Shown: positions 33,910 through 45,525, counted from the stretch's first letter. The stretch is DNA of 64,000 nt from Myrica gale (GCA_963930655.1 OZ005604.1:1808001-1872000); one strand, 5' to 3'. A program made the numbers and translations. The notes: generated by a model not told the origin, from the letters alone.

Positions 33910-35304
33910 TAGGTATCTTAAAAATATATAAAAATTAATGAGAAATAAATTTTGGCTTGAGAAATCTCGTAAAATAAATTAAAAACGATACCTTTGTGTA
34001 TATAGCGTCTCATCTTAGTGTATCTCTTTAAAAAAAAAAAAGGAGCGAAATTAAATCTTTAAATGTATGTCTTTAAAGTCTATATGGAAACGGGAGTGGG
34101 TTTGCATACCCCTTTCGGCCCAAGAACTTCAAGTGAACCAGTCTCGTGGTCCGGCCTGGGCCAACCCTCTACTAAAGAGTGACCACCTCACCAGATAGGC
34201 AGATAATGCACTGTCCCAGCTAGTAATTAAATTAAAACCTTTAGGTTGGTTGGGAATAAAAAAAAAAGTAATCCAAAAAATGCAGACGTCAGTCAGCTAA
34301 TCCCAAAAGAAAAAATTAAAAATTAAATTGAAGACTATTAATATTAGCAGCTATAAAAGCAAACGCAGGTTTATAGAATGAAAGGAAGCCCAGCCCACTG
34401 GGTTGGGCCCTGACCTGTCCAAAAGAAATACAAATTAGAACAACGAGGAGAAACAAAATGGAAGAGGGGAGAAGAATACTACCCTCAAGAGATGACTTAA
34501 AAGAAAAGAAATTGAAGATTTTGCCCATCGATTTGGTTGACCTTACTAATTTAAGACTTTGAACCCCACCAATTTTGAGATGTTTATAACCATAATTTAC
34601 ATGTATTTCTCAACCCTTATCAATTAGGAGAAAAAATATAGCTTGCGTGTACTTTTTAGATAAACCAAACCGACCCATAAGATTATATATAATTGCCCAT
34701 TCCCCCCTATTTTACGGCCAATTTGTTATGCAACCACGAATAAAAATTTGCATAATTCAAAAAAAAAAGGAAAAGAAAAATCTATACAAGTCAAATAGGT
34801 TTTCGTTTACTATTCGAAGTCGAGTATGTTTGCTTTCAGCATCAAACAGTAGGTGCTATCCTTTCATTTGATGGAATAGTATAATTTCTTCTGTTTCTTT
34901 ATCTTTCTAAGCCATCTGAACTCTCTCGATAGATTTTGTTTTGAAAAGTTAATGTTCCAACTCTGGCATAGCTGGATTGACTACCCCCAACAATATTGAC
35001 TCATCTTATTTGCGTGTTAGGAGTACTTTTGTTTGACCTTAATTTGCTTCTTGTTTGGGCATGTTGGACTAATACAATATAGTGGCCATGGAAATCAGTT
35101 TTATTGGGCATTCAATGTTTGAAGTCACCGTACCCTTCTGAATGTCAAACTTTTCACAGACGTACGTATTTGATTTAACTGATGCCCGAAGAAAAAATAG
35201 GAATTATTCATTACCGATTCTTTACTGTGGAACGGTGAAGGACCGTAGCTGTTTCAAAGGAAAAATCGAGGTGGGTGACAAGATCAGCTAAATACACCGC
35301 GTAC

Positions 35305-35718
35305 TAGGGGTGAACACAATTGGACCTGAAAATCAGACCGGATTTGCGGTCTGGTCCGGTCATTTTTCTTAAAATGCGGTCCGGTCTGGTCCTCCTTTTT
35401 AATAAATGCGGTCCGGACCGGACCACATTTATTAAAAAAATAAAAATATTTTTTTTATAATTTTTAATACAAATTATAAACATAAAACGTTTAATTTTAA
35501 TCTAAACTAAAACTTAATATTTTTATATACACTTCCCCTTTGAAATTAACTTTAAAAAAAAATTGAAAAAATTTTAAAAAAATTGAAAAAAAAATTAAAA
35601 CCGGTCCGAACCGCATTTAGTGAAACTGGACCGGACCACTTATAAGTGGTCCGGTCCAGTCCTTTAATATACTAGGACCGGAATGCGGTCCGGACCGCAT
35701 TCCGGTTTTTCAGCCCTA
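35305..35718. mobile_element. hAT-type MITE private to copy B
   Basis: Ends are TAGGGGTGAAC and CAGCCCTA, an imperfect hAT-like TIR, and GGTCCGG/CCGGACC repeats occur throughout. It is flanked by the 8-mers CCGCGTAC (35297-35304) and CTGTGTAC (35719-35726), matching at six positions, with both differences C to T. Copy A lacks the element and runs from CACCGC directly into ATTATTATTTTG. Confidence 0.8.
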
Positions 35719-36724
35719 CTGTGTACGTCCTCAATATATATATTCTTATTATTTTGTTTTCTCAAGTACAAAACTTCGGTTTGTAGCCTATATTAGAATT
35801 GGATAAAAGAGAGGATGTATTACAAGCGAATTAAGTCTTAAATTAATTGAAAAAATTACAATTTCCCCCCTCAAACTATCATCTAATTTAGAAATACTTC
35901 ACAAATTTTATAAAACTCATTACAATTCAACCCTCAAATTAACAATCATTCTCGTTGCATGCAATTTCATCTCCAGTCCGTTAGCTATTATGTTGAACAA
36001 TTTTCATCTCACCTGAATGACACGAGACCTTTTTTCTTATATAAAAATATAAATTTGTCAACATCAATTTTAAGTGAGTCATCTTTTTTAAAAAATAATA
36101 AAAAAAAGTAGCTATGTACATATTTTATCTTTTCACTAAATGTCATGTACATGTAAGATAAAAACTGTTTCACATAACAGCTCAGCGTATTATGAAATAG
36201 AATCGCAACTAAAAATATGTTAGTCTTTATGGTTAAATTATGGGAAAGATATTAGATCAAATTTTTTGTCATGAATATGTTTTTCTTCCTCCTCTTCTTC
36301 ATGTTTAGTAATCCCACTATATAATTTATGTTTTGTTCCGATATTTGGGTCCGGAAAATAACCCAAATGCATGCAGCAAAAACAATATTATAAGTCTTCG
36401 TCGTTCCAACTTTAGTAGACATGCAGCTGTTTGGCGTGTGATCCAGCATATTACTATGGTGCATGCATTAGACACGGTTCAACTTTTCAACCCATGTCTC
36501 AGTCAACTTCAGAAAATTTAATCAACCCTTAATATAGGCGCCAGTCAAGTACACCGATAGGGAAAACATAGATGCAGTAGCGAGCTCTATGTAACTAGCT
36601 CTCCTCCACCACGCATGTTCATTACGAACTGCAAGCCCATCTCCTTTCAAACTTATGCTCTCAAAACCAACCAGAAGAAGACAGCAAGAAGAAAAAGTTG
36701 GTCATTTCCTATGATACGAAAATC

Positions 36725-37015
36725 ATGAGTTTCTCTTACAGGCTGATAACCCTATTAATCTTCAGTATTTTCTTGGCTTCTCCGTAATTTGGAGCGACAA
36801 GGTCATTTAGAGAAGGATGAGTGAAGAAGGAAGGTGTTCTATTCAAGTCCCTTCGGGAGAGAGATCCGTCATCTGGTCCCAATCCATGCACTTACATCCC
36901 TAGAGGTGGACTAGGCAAGTGCACCCTGAACGGGATGAACCTAGCTGGCGATGTTGTTCTCAAATCTCTTGTATTTCCGGCCGTCCTCATGACTGATCAC
37001 CAGTGGCGGATCTAG
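36725..37015 (+). pseudogene. SGPNP/CTYIP secreted-peptide gene, copy B, two in-frame stops and hAT insertion
   Basis: Reading from the ATG gives MSFSYRLITLLIFSIFLASP, a clear signal peptide, then TAA (36785-36787) where copy A has CAA. A second stop TGA (36818-36820) replaces the TGG of copy A. Beyond them the frame is open: VKKEGVLFKSLRERD, PSSGPNPCTYIP, RGGLGKC, TLNGMNLAGDVV. This is the family core with two cysteines 11 residues apart. A hAT element inserted into CTGATCAC so that the frame now ends inside its TIR; without it the frame would reach TAG immediately after that octamer. So the mature-peptide region is intact but cannot be reached without readthrough. CTNIP/SCREW-like assignment is by motif. 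Confidence 0.75.
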
Positions 37016-37192
37016 GATCAAAATTTATGGGGGTCGGACTTTAAACGCAAAATAACAAGAAATTTTTTTCCCTTCGTAATGCAAAAAATTATTTTAGAGT
37101 TACAATATTGAAAATTAAAGATTAAAAGCATTAAAAATATTAGAATACACCTACTGTACTATGTACTACGATTGAGAAGTGATAATTGCATC

Positions 37193-37780
37193 CTACTTTT
37201 TTTCATTTTCTGAAAAATGTTTCAAAATCACTTCATTCTCAATAGTTTTAAAAACTTCTTGCTCGATGTACACTATCATGCAATTATTCATCCAGTTATC
37301 TCTTATCCTATTACGCAAATCACTCTTGATGATCATCATCGCAGAAAATGCTCTTTCAACGGTTGTAGCCGCAACTGGTAAGACCAATGTCAACTCAATA
37401 AGTCGATCAACTAATGAAAATAGAGTATTATTTTTTGTCTCAACCATCTTCGTAGCAAGACCTCCAATATCTTGAAGCCCATAAAAAAATATCATTTCTT
37501 ATAACATCTCTAATATAGGTACTAAGCTGATTGTTAACTATCAAATGATCATCTTCCAAAAAATTTTGACTTCTTCCAAAAATCTATCTCATTCTATATC
37601 TCTCATTTCTTGCAGCTGTTTCTTCACAACTCTAACTAAACTCATAACATTAACAATGTCTTGATCTTTTAACTGTAAGGTTTGTGACAATTCGTCTGTA
37701 ATTCTACCTAAATTGCAATATTCAAAAGAATTTGAGTTAAGAGCTTTGACTAAAATTAAAATTTTATTTAAGTTAGTAAA
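37193..37780 (-). pseudogene. hAT transposase C-terminal fragment (hAT dimerisation domain)
   Basis: Minus-strand frames give LQLKDQDIVNVMSLVRVVKK, then after a frameshift at a T run near 37485 GLQDIGGLATKMVET, LPVAATTVERAFSAMMIIKS and NWMNNCMIVYIEQEVF. The last two are the conserved hATC dimerisation segment of TTF-finger/ZMYM1-like hAT transposases. The catalytic N-terminal part is missing. Confidence 0.85.
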
Positions 37781-38193
37781 AAAAATAAAGAGATAGTTTA
37801 ATAGAGATTGATTATTTTAAATTATTATATTCACTAAAATTTTGATAAGATATATTTGCAAACCAAATGTGTACATAAGCCGTCAGATGTGTACGTACGT
37901 CAAAAGTCTAAAATCTGAAGTTGAAAGCTGGGAAAAATACTATTAATATTATTCCATAACTAACTTTTTTTTCCCTTCCAAATGTCACCCTCCTTCACAA
38001 GTGTCATCTCCTCCATATTGAAGTTGCAGCTTTATTTCTACAACTCACACGGCATGAATGGAAATCTCTTGTATACATCGTTTCAAAAAGACAAAAAAAG
38101 AGAGCAAAATATCTACTCACAAACAGATACATTAGAAGCTCCAAATGTTCATCTTGCAGGGTAACAGTTCATGCACCTCACCTAAGACGCTGA

Positions 38194-38274
38194 AGAAGAA
38201 GAAGAAGAAGGAGGAGGAGGAGGAGGAGGAGGAGGAGGAGGAGGAGGAGGAGGAGGAGGAGGAGGAGGAGGAGG
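38194..38274. repeat. (GAA)n(GAG)n microsatellite
   Basis: Uninterrupted trinucleotide run, first GAA then GAG, inside the hAT element. Confidence 0.95.
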
Positions 38275-38831
38275 ATGGCCTGGGTCTATGGGGATCGGAA
38301 CCCCACAGGTCCAAGCCAAAAAAAAAATAATTTACATGTACAATTTTGTTTTGGGCGGTGCAATGGGTGGCGGCCGCCCAGGGCGGCCCCCCCTGCATCC
38401 GCCTCTGCTGATCACTAGAGTGGCAGCAAAGATGAGAGCTCTTGATGGTGGAGCACAATATATATGCATGGTGAATTGGTGATCGTCCGTTGATATATAT
38501 TGATATCAATAACTAGATTTAATTTGTTATAATTAGGTATTTTACACTAGTCTTTTACGTTTTCACTCTTTTTATGTTTGGGTGCAACCAAATTAAAGTA
38601 GAGTTTGGTTGCAAGTCGATAAAAGTATTAACTGGTGAAAATCCAAAGTACTTTGAATGAATAATTTACATTCAAATGTTATTAGTTAAATATTTCTCCA
38701 CCATCCTTATAATTGTACCCAACTCAAAGCACAATTTCCTTCAATGTTCTGCTCGAACCTTAATTACCAGAATGGAAAAAGGAATGAAAATCTCGATCGA
38801 TCTTCCTTAATTTTGCTGTTATATGAATACG

Positions 38832-39940
38832 AGTTTCCCTTGCTGAGGAATCTTCTTCACAGATTTGACCCTAACCATGACTTTATGTGCTATATATCTT
38901 GATGTCATTTTATTTTGGGGTTTGAGTAAGCCGGTAATGTGTATGCATGCATCTTGGCTTTATATCTGGATTCTGTTTGATGCTCTTTCCACGCTTTCAA
39001 TCAAAAAGACGAAATATCATATCATGGTCACGAATAAGGAAAAAGTACTCGATTCAAAATTTTCAAACTCCCCACAGCCACCAAGCCATTGGAGGACCCT
39101 ACCCCTGATCTCTTTTGTCAAAAGGGTGATCCTTATCCTTCTCTTTTATCGGGCACGTGAGAGAACGAACGAGAGCGTTAAGCCAACATATAAGCCGGTC
39201 CATTCCCAGGGTCCAGCAGTCAATTGATGGAAAAAAACGGCATCACTTTTCTGAAAGTGAAACAAACGAAGCAAGTGAATTTTACATTATAATTTACGGC
39301 ATCAATTTACATTATAAATTACTTTACGTCAAACAAACGAAGCAAGTGAATTTTAATTTGAGCATAGTATTTTAATTTTCAATATTTGATTAATGGTACC
39401 TCAAAATTTATTTTTTGGAAGACATTTTTTAGTATTTGGTATGTATATTTTTTTGTAACCTTATATGAGTAATAAACTTTATTCTTAATATCAGTTTGAG
39501 ATGAATTGAAAATAATATTTGTACATATATAAATTAATACTTCATTTTACAGTTACTGAATTTTACAGTTACTGGTCTTTTGGGGGGAATGTGTATATTG
39601 GGTAGGAAGAAATTTGTGGCTTCACTAGGGTTAGCTGAGGAATTTTTTTTTTATAATGTGAAAATCCCTCGAAGTCGGACCCGTTTGGCACAACCCATTT
39701 AGCTGAAGCTAAACCCCAATTGACTCTCAAAACCACCCAGCCAAGCCAAGTCCTGCCCATCCCAAATTGAAAGGCCCGAATAATCAGGTTTTGAGCAAGC
39801 ACATATGGTATGGCGGCTAAAAGGTAGATTTTTATAAGTGATTTTCAAGGGATTCTTATTTTAATTTTGACTGATTCGTTTGGAATATTGCACATTAAGG
39901 ATAGTTAAGAATTTCTTGGATCATGACAATCACATGATTC
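38832..39940. other. Intergenic, no gene recognised
   Basis: Contains a short direct repeat of AACAAACGAAGCAAGTGAATTTT (trimmed core CGAAGCAAGTGAATTTT) near 39263 and 39335. No coding supported. Confidence 0.4.
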
Positions 39941-39943
39941 ATA

Positions 39944-40632
39944 ATTAGGAGTGGTTAACGGTAGTGTAGTGACGGTTTGATGAAAATCGTCACCGTTACC
40001 GCAATTGATGGAATCAAATAATTGACACCGTCACCGCAACGCTAAGGCACAATAATCGCCCTTACCGGTGACTGTATTAACGGTAACGGTTATACGGTAA
40101 CTGCTTAAACCGTATAATCGTTGTGCCCAAAAAATAGGCTTTCTCCTTGGGTATTTTCATTTTTTCACTGTTTAAATTTCCAACATAATATCATAATCAA
40201 TAATTATATCAAATAGAAAAAATATCATAACATATTCGAACATAATATCATAATCATTAATAATCATAACAAATATAATAAGTTGTCCAAAAGTTCAACA
40301 TAATATCATATTCAAACATAATTACTAAAGTCTAATAAAAGTGTGTAACAATGTGACATAAACTAACTAACTAATATATTCCAACAAAAGTACAACAAAA
40401 GTATGTCACATAATCAATAATCATCTCAAATCTCAGCTAGGGGTGGTTAACGGTAGTGTTGGTGACGGTTTGACGAAAACCGTCACTGTCACCGCAAATT
40501 GACGGAATCACATATTTGACACCGTCACCGCACTGCTAAGGCACAATAACCGCTCTTACCGGTTACGGTACCGGTAGCGGTGACGATTTTAACGGTTAAA
40601 ACGGTCACCGCCGATGCAAATGAACACCCTTA
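39944..40632. mobile_element. hAT-like repeat pair with GGTGACGGT/ACCGTCACC satellites
   Basis: Two related segments, 39944-40135 and 40438-40632, share GGTTAACGGTAGTG, GACGGTTTGA, CACCGTCACCGCA and GCTAAGGCACAATAA. The second begins TAGGGGTGG and ends CACCCTTA, a hAT-like TIR. Either two tandem MITEs or one element with duplicated ends. No TSD could be confirmed. A weaker relative lies at about 47640-47850. Confidence 0.55.
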
Positions 40633-40769
40633 TTTACACGTAGCTTTTAATTAAGAGGGAATATGTGATGAGATTGAGATTTTGGGAGTGTCTTGTGACC
40701 TCCTCCCTCTCTCCCATTTGTCCCAAATGGAAAAATAAGTAGTAGTGTGTTTTTTTTTTTCAATCGGTT

Positions 40770-40949
40770 TCATGTAAAGACAAGGGTTCCCTTACAAAAG
40801 AAGTCCTCTTTGCAGCTCTCGTCATCTTCTCCAATTCTTCCCGACTTCTCTGTACCTTGTATCAATTCATAAATTTTGTGACTGCTACTAGAAGGCAATA
40901 GGGTGAAATACAGAAATAAATAAAAAATTCTGGAAAAAACATCCTCCAT
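40770..40949 (-). CDS. Possible small secreted acidic Cys peptide (phytosulfokine-precursor-like?)
   Basis: A 59-codon frame from a real ATG. It begins with a signal-peptide-like segment (MEDVFSRIFYLFLYFTLLPS) and continues as an acidic tail with EDDESC, KEDFFC and KGTLVFT. The ESC-x5-C-x2-TLV layout resembles the region before the hormone in phytosulfokine precursors, but the YIYTQ pentapeptide is not present. A GTAAGG at the second Cys codon could be a splice donor, though no downstream exon with the hormone was found. No TATA box is obvious. Could easily be a chance ORF. Confidence 0.2.
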   Translation of the reverse strand: MEDVFSRIFYLFLYFTLLPSSSSHKIYELIQGTEKSGRIGEDDESCKEDFFCKGTLVFT

Positions 40950-40989
40950 GACAATGGTCAATGGGGGGCCTCGGCTAATTGGCTTAGTG

Positions 40990-42050
40990 TAAAGCTCCTA
41001 ACCCTGACAGTTAGGCGGTTAGGGGTTATTTCTGTAAATTCAATGAAATTTTGGGGTTAAAAATAAGTTAATATAAAATAAATAATCCAATTTTAAACTC
41101 GAAAACTGACAAATAACAAAAACAAAACACTCTGTCTAACTTAAAATTTAAGACTTCTCTCATCTACAACCCATGTGTCATCTTTCATTACTCTACACAC
41201 GCTCTTAAATATCATCTGAAAAGAGACAAAAGATAAAAGATAAGTTAAACGACTTAGTAAAATTATTATACTAGGATGCATTTAAGAAGTAAAAAACAAT
41301 AGAAAACCGTAAATATCAATCCCAATAATATAAAACTATATATGAAAAACAACTTTGATATTTTTATAATAATTCTATAAAATTTCCTTTTTGGGTTAAG
41401 TTTACTCCTGTTAAAGGGTTGTCAGTCCGAAGCCTTCGCACAATTGGTACCAATGCTGTAACTTTGTATTCTGCATTTCAAGGTTTGGAAACATCACACA
41501 TTTCATACATTAATCAACTATAAATATTGCATAATTATTTGCTATGTACAAAATCATATAAATATATGAACTTTCAAATCTTACCATATACGAATTCTAT
41601 AAGGAAATAATAAACATATGAAATCATCAAATAATAACATAAATGCATGCAAAAATATTTCATAACAATTTTATGTAACATAATGCATATAAACAAAATG
41701 CACAAAATCAACGTTTTCAATAAATAAAACATATCTTCTTTGAAATTTAAATGCTAAATAACATTTTCAAATAAAATAAATATTAAAAAAATTTATACAC
41801 ATTTTAAAAGATAACGCATTAAATAAATTAAATTTAAAAATATTTTATTAATAATAATATAAGAAACAGAGGGACACTCCTCCCACGCGGCCAAGCCACG
41901 TGCACTGCTTCTGCTCTGTTCTTTTCCTTTCGTTTTATTTTTGTTGTTGTTTTTCTTTCCTTAGCAACTCCTGCTCTGTTTACTACAAAAAGGTTTTAGC
42001 TTTACTATTTAATTCAGATTAATCAGATTTACTCATTTCTGGCACTCTCT
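40990..42050. other. Intergenic plus OR23-like promoter
   Basis: Very AT-rich. The last 150 bp (CCACGTGC near 41897 and CT-rich leader to 42060) probably include the promoter and 5' UTR of the F-box gene. Confidence 0.4.
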
Positions 42051-42106
42051 CCTTGTCTCAGTGTCTGTGAGAAACGGAAAGAAAAAGGAAAAAAGAAAAG
42101 GAAGAA

Positions 42107-45100
42107 ATGACAACGCCTTCGTCTTCTTCAATGGTCGGAGTCGTCGACGAAACCAAAACCTTAATCCCAGGCCTCCCGAACGACGTCGCGGCGGTTATCC
42201 TCTCCCTGATCCCCTACTCCCACCACGCCCACCTCAAGCCCACCTGCAAATCCTGGCGCCTCTTCCTCACCCCTTCCTCCAATAAATCCCTATTCTCCCT
42301 TCGCCGCAGAAACCGTCCCTCGCACCTCCTCTGCATCTTCCCGCAAGACCCTTCTCTTGCCTCTCCTTTCCTCTTCGACCCAGAGAACCTCGCCTGGGCC
42401 CAACTCCCCACCACTCCACCTGATCCGCACTCCTATGGCCTCTGCAACTTCGCCGCCCTCTCCATCGGAGCCTACCTCTACGTCCTTGGGGGTTCCCTAT
42501 TCGACACCCGCTCCTTCCCCATCGACCGCCCCTCCGCTTCCTCCTCCGCCTCACGCTTCGACTTTACCACCGGCTCCTGGGAGCCCCTCGCTCCGATGGT
42601 GCACGCACGGGGGAGCTTCGGCTGCGCGGCCATCCCCGGTTCGGAGGCGATTCTGGTGGCTGGAGGTGGGTCCCGTCACTGTGTATTCGGTGCAGCCGGG
42701 AGTAGGACGAGCTCGGTGGAGCGATACGATATCCAGGGGAATAGATGGGTGGAGTTGGAGCGTTTGACCGGTATGCGAGCCGGGTGCGTAGGGTTCTTTG
42801 TGGAGGAGGGAATGGAGTTCTGGGTGATGGGAGGATATGGCGAGGAGAGGACGATAGGTGGGGTGTTGCCGGTTGATGAGTATTGCAGGGACGCGGTGGT
42901 GATGGACTTGAAGAGTGGTGGTGATGATGTGGTGGGAGGGAAGTGGAGGGTGGTTGGGGATATGTGGGAAGAAGGGGAGAGGGTGAGGCTAGGGAAAATT
43001 GTCGTGGTGGAGGACCAGGAGAGGCCTGGTCGGCCTGGCGTGTTTATGCTCGAGGGGAACGACATTCTCAGGTTTTGTTTTTATCTCGTTCATTGACTTC
43101 GTATTGCTCCTGTTTGTTTGTGTGTGTGGGTGTGGGTGTGTTTTGCTTCATTTGTCACTTGAATTGTTGCTCGTATACCATGCGCGAATGGTTTTTTTTT
43201 TTTTGTGTGGGATAATATATATGTTCATTGGAGGAGATTTGCTTTCTTGTTATCTATATGTGTTTGTGATGTTCAGAGGTTTTGGGTGTTTCTGCTCTCC
43301 AGTGTTCAAAAATGGGATTAGTTTGACGCGGTATGACACACTGATTTTCGTTTTACAGCAAAGCAGCAATTATGTTTGCTGGCAATCTCTAGCGATTCGT
43401 TTGAAATTTCCAGAGCAAGTAATTTGATTTGATGTTGTTAATTTGAGGCTGAGAGATTTTATGTTTCTTCCAGTACTCTTATTGCCCTGGAAGAATCAAG
43501 ATGGGTGGAGGATGTGAGTAGGAATGTGAGGTCTGATTTTTGACACATAAGTTGCTACTGGACTTCTTGACTGGTTGAATGTAGTTTCTTCTGGCTCAAG
43601 GATTGACATGGGGAGAGGTGGAATGTTCTTAAAGTTTTGACCTTGAACTCTCTATGATCTACTCTCAACCAAAAATAACTAAATTGTTTTACTTGGTGAC
43701 AATCTTTTGTATGGAAAGAAGCTACGCATCAATTGAGAACACATGGATCACATATTAAGTCCAAATCTCTACGTACTGTACTGAAATGGCTTACCCCCCC
43801 CACCCCCCCTTTCTTTTGGGCGGGAACTCCTAGGTTAAGATGATTTTGGATTTATTTTCTTTCTCATTTGACTTGTAGTTAGTCTGTGGTTTTTCTGACG
43901 TGTGGTGATTGTAAGTATTTGAGGAAGTGGCAATTTTTTGCAGTTATTGTATTGGGACCCAGGGTCCAAAATTTTGGCTCTCAAACATCTGCATACGTGG
44001 GATCAGGTTGTTTTTCAATCTCTGAAAAAGGCATCCCCCGTTTTCAAACTACGTGGTTCTTTGTCTCGTCGTCCCTAGTTTTTGTATGGACTTTACTGTT
44101 GTATAGCAAAGTAGCAATATCTTTGTTGGCAATCTCTAGCGATTCTTTTGAAATTGCCAGAGCAAGTAATTTGATTTGATTTTGGTAATTTGAGGCTAAG
44201 ACTTTTATGTTTCTTTGAATACTCTTATTGCCCTGGAAGAAGCGCGTGTTCGATGTTTTAATCTTCTATTGCTTTCTTTAGCGTTAGCCTCTGTTTTTTC
44301 TATGAGAACTGTAAAATTTTATTTTTTTTTCTCTTTGCGTTTCATATGGAAAATAACATTTGATTAGAGATACTCAGACTTTTGTCCATCTCTCTCTCTC
44401 TGTGTTTTGCTAACCTCTTTCACTTGTCTGCTCTCCTGATAATGAAAAGTGGACTGTACTTAATAGTCTTATTCAACTTGCCCGTAATGGTTTGAAGTAT
44501 CTTGAATTGTATAATTACAAAGTGCTCAATGGGACTCTGATGTTTTCAGCTTATTTTCTCTCCAATTTCCAAACAGTGTCTTAGCTTTATGTGATGCCAA
44601 ATTGGTTCCTTTGACTTCTGAACTTAAAGTAGGTATATTTTTTCTCTGGTTGTTATTCTGTCTCTGCTATTGGATATTTTGTTTTGGCCATAAGGTCTAT
44701 TGTGCTTGACATTGCTTTCCAAGTTATATCAATTGAAGACTTGTGTCAAAGGTTGTTCATAATCTTGCTTATATGTAACATAAGAAAAGAAAAGACGATG
44801 TACAATTTTGTTGGACTGCAGATGCTCTATTTTAATTGGGTTCAATTTGCATATGCGCTTGGTCATTATTATGCCAATTCATTAAGTGATAAGTCATGTG
44901 CCCTGGAGTTCATGTCTATCCTTCTGTTCCTTTGCTTTTGCCTGATTGCATGATCTAGTATCTTTCCAGCAAAAGCAATGGCCTGACTGGCATATTGTAG
45001 CCTTAACACTTGGGTGCCGGTTGATATATTAATGGTTATTTTGAGTGGCAGTACTTAGGTGCTCTTTTTTTTTTTTTTTATACCACATGATACTTATTGG

Positions 45101-45451
45101 AAGTCTTCTTTGATCTACATGGGAACACTTCTTTGCTCGTTTGCTCGACGGCATTACAGATATGACATGGCTTCAAACCGTTGGTGGGAGGAGTCACATG
45201 TACCGAAAAAGGCTCCTCATAACTCCGCATTTGGTTTTGTTGTTTTGGACGGGGAATTGCATGTAATGACCCTTTTGAATGCAATCGATTCAACAGAATC
45301 TCGAAGGAAGCGAAACCAAAAAAGGGCAGGAAAGCTGTACATCCAGATTTACCATCCCAAGAAGAAGACATGGAGATCGCTAATCACCAAGTCACCTTTC
45401 CCGCATCCTTTAGATTTTAAAACTGCGGTCGTGTGCAGCATTCAGTTGTGA
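42107..45451 (+). CDS. OR23: F-box/kelch-repeat protein, OR23 type, two exons
   Basis: Substrate-receptor subunit of an SCF ubiquitin ligase. Exons 42107-43071 and 45160-45451; the intron begins GTTTTG and ends TTACAG, splitting an Arg codon (AG|A), so ...GNDILR joins YDMASNRWW. The product is 418 aa. F-box at residues 19-54 (LIPGLPNDVAAVILSLIPYS then CKSWRLFL). Kelch repeats follow: GAYLYVLGGS, FGCAAIPGSEAILVAGGG, MEFWVMGGYG, and a last one that spans the exon junction (YDMASNRWWEE). The C terminus reads ITKSPFPHP and ends CSIQL. Exon 1 is GC-rich compared with its surroundings. The intron carries repeats R1 and R3. The OR23 (At4g03030) match is from memory of the LIPGLP...SLIPYSHHA segment. 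Confidence 0.9.
43355..43495. repeat. Intronic direct repeat R3, copy 1 (partner 44097-44240)
   Basis: Shared with 44097-44240: GGCAATCTCTAGCGATTC, CCAGAGCAAGTAATTTGATT, AATTTGAGGCT, TTTTATGTTTCTT and ACTCTTATTGCCCTGGAAGA. The roughly 140-bp repeats flank about 600 bp of intron that contains R1 copy 2. Confidence 0.85.
43574..43923. repeat. Dispersed repeat R1, copy 2 (partner 32226-32855)
   Basis: See 32226-32855. This copy lies inside the F-box gene intron between the two R3 repeats. A C-run is present at about 43793-43808. Confidence 0.75.
44097..44240. repeat. Intronic direct repeat R3, copy 2 (partner 43355-43495)
   Basis: See 43355-43495. Confidence 0.85.
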
Positions 45452-45525
45452 ACTTCAGTACTTCTGATTTGTGTGGTGCGGCATTCATTTGTGAACTTCA
45501 ATACTTCTGATTTGTGTAGTGCAAC
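45438..45525. repeat. 44-bp tandem duplication across the F-box gene stop codon
   Basis: GCATTCAGTTGTGAACTTCA...GATTTGTGTGGTGC is followed at once by GCATTCATTTGTGAACTTCA...GATTTGTGTAGTGC. The first unit contains the last codons and TGA of the F-box gene; the second is 3' UTR. Confidence 0.9.

Larger units (their letters stand above)
37001..38407 (-). mobile_element. hAT element with residual transposase, perfect 8-bp TSD
   Basis: TIRs CAGTGGCGGATCTAGG (left) and the complement of the right end, CAGCAGAGGCGGATGCAG, are flanked by CTGATCAC at 36993-37000 and 38408-38415. The 1407-bp element keeps only the 3' part of a transposase on the minus strand. The undisturbed sequence is present in copy A at about 17500 (GTCTGATCGTGACAGTGGCAG), an empty-site control. 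A (GAA)n(GAG)n microsatellite at about 38194-38274 lies near its right end and encodes nothing. Confidence 0.95.
33910..38830. repeat. Segmental duplication, copy B (partner copy A, 14545-17930)
   Basis: Same order and orientation of blocks as copy A. The length difference is explained by two private insertions here, a hAT MITE (35305-35718) and a hAT element (37001-38407), while copy A has its own insertions. The 19-kb separation is filled mostly with transposons. Confidence 0.9.

Noticed and set aside
34316..34528. 70-codon minus-strand frame with a hydrophobic stretch
   Set aside because: Has an ATG and looks signal-peptide-like, but the segment is not preserved in duplication copy A and carries no known motif; likely chance.
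38145..38330. Glutamate-rich open frame
   Set aside because: Translation of the GAA/GAG microsatellite inside a hAT element.
42357..43065. Open frames overlapping F-box exon 1 in other frames and on the minus strand
   Set aside because: Shadows of a GC-rich coding exon. The plus frame from 42107 carries the F-box and kelch motifs.
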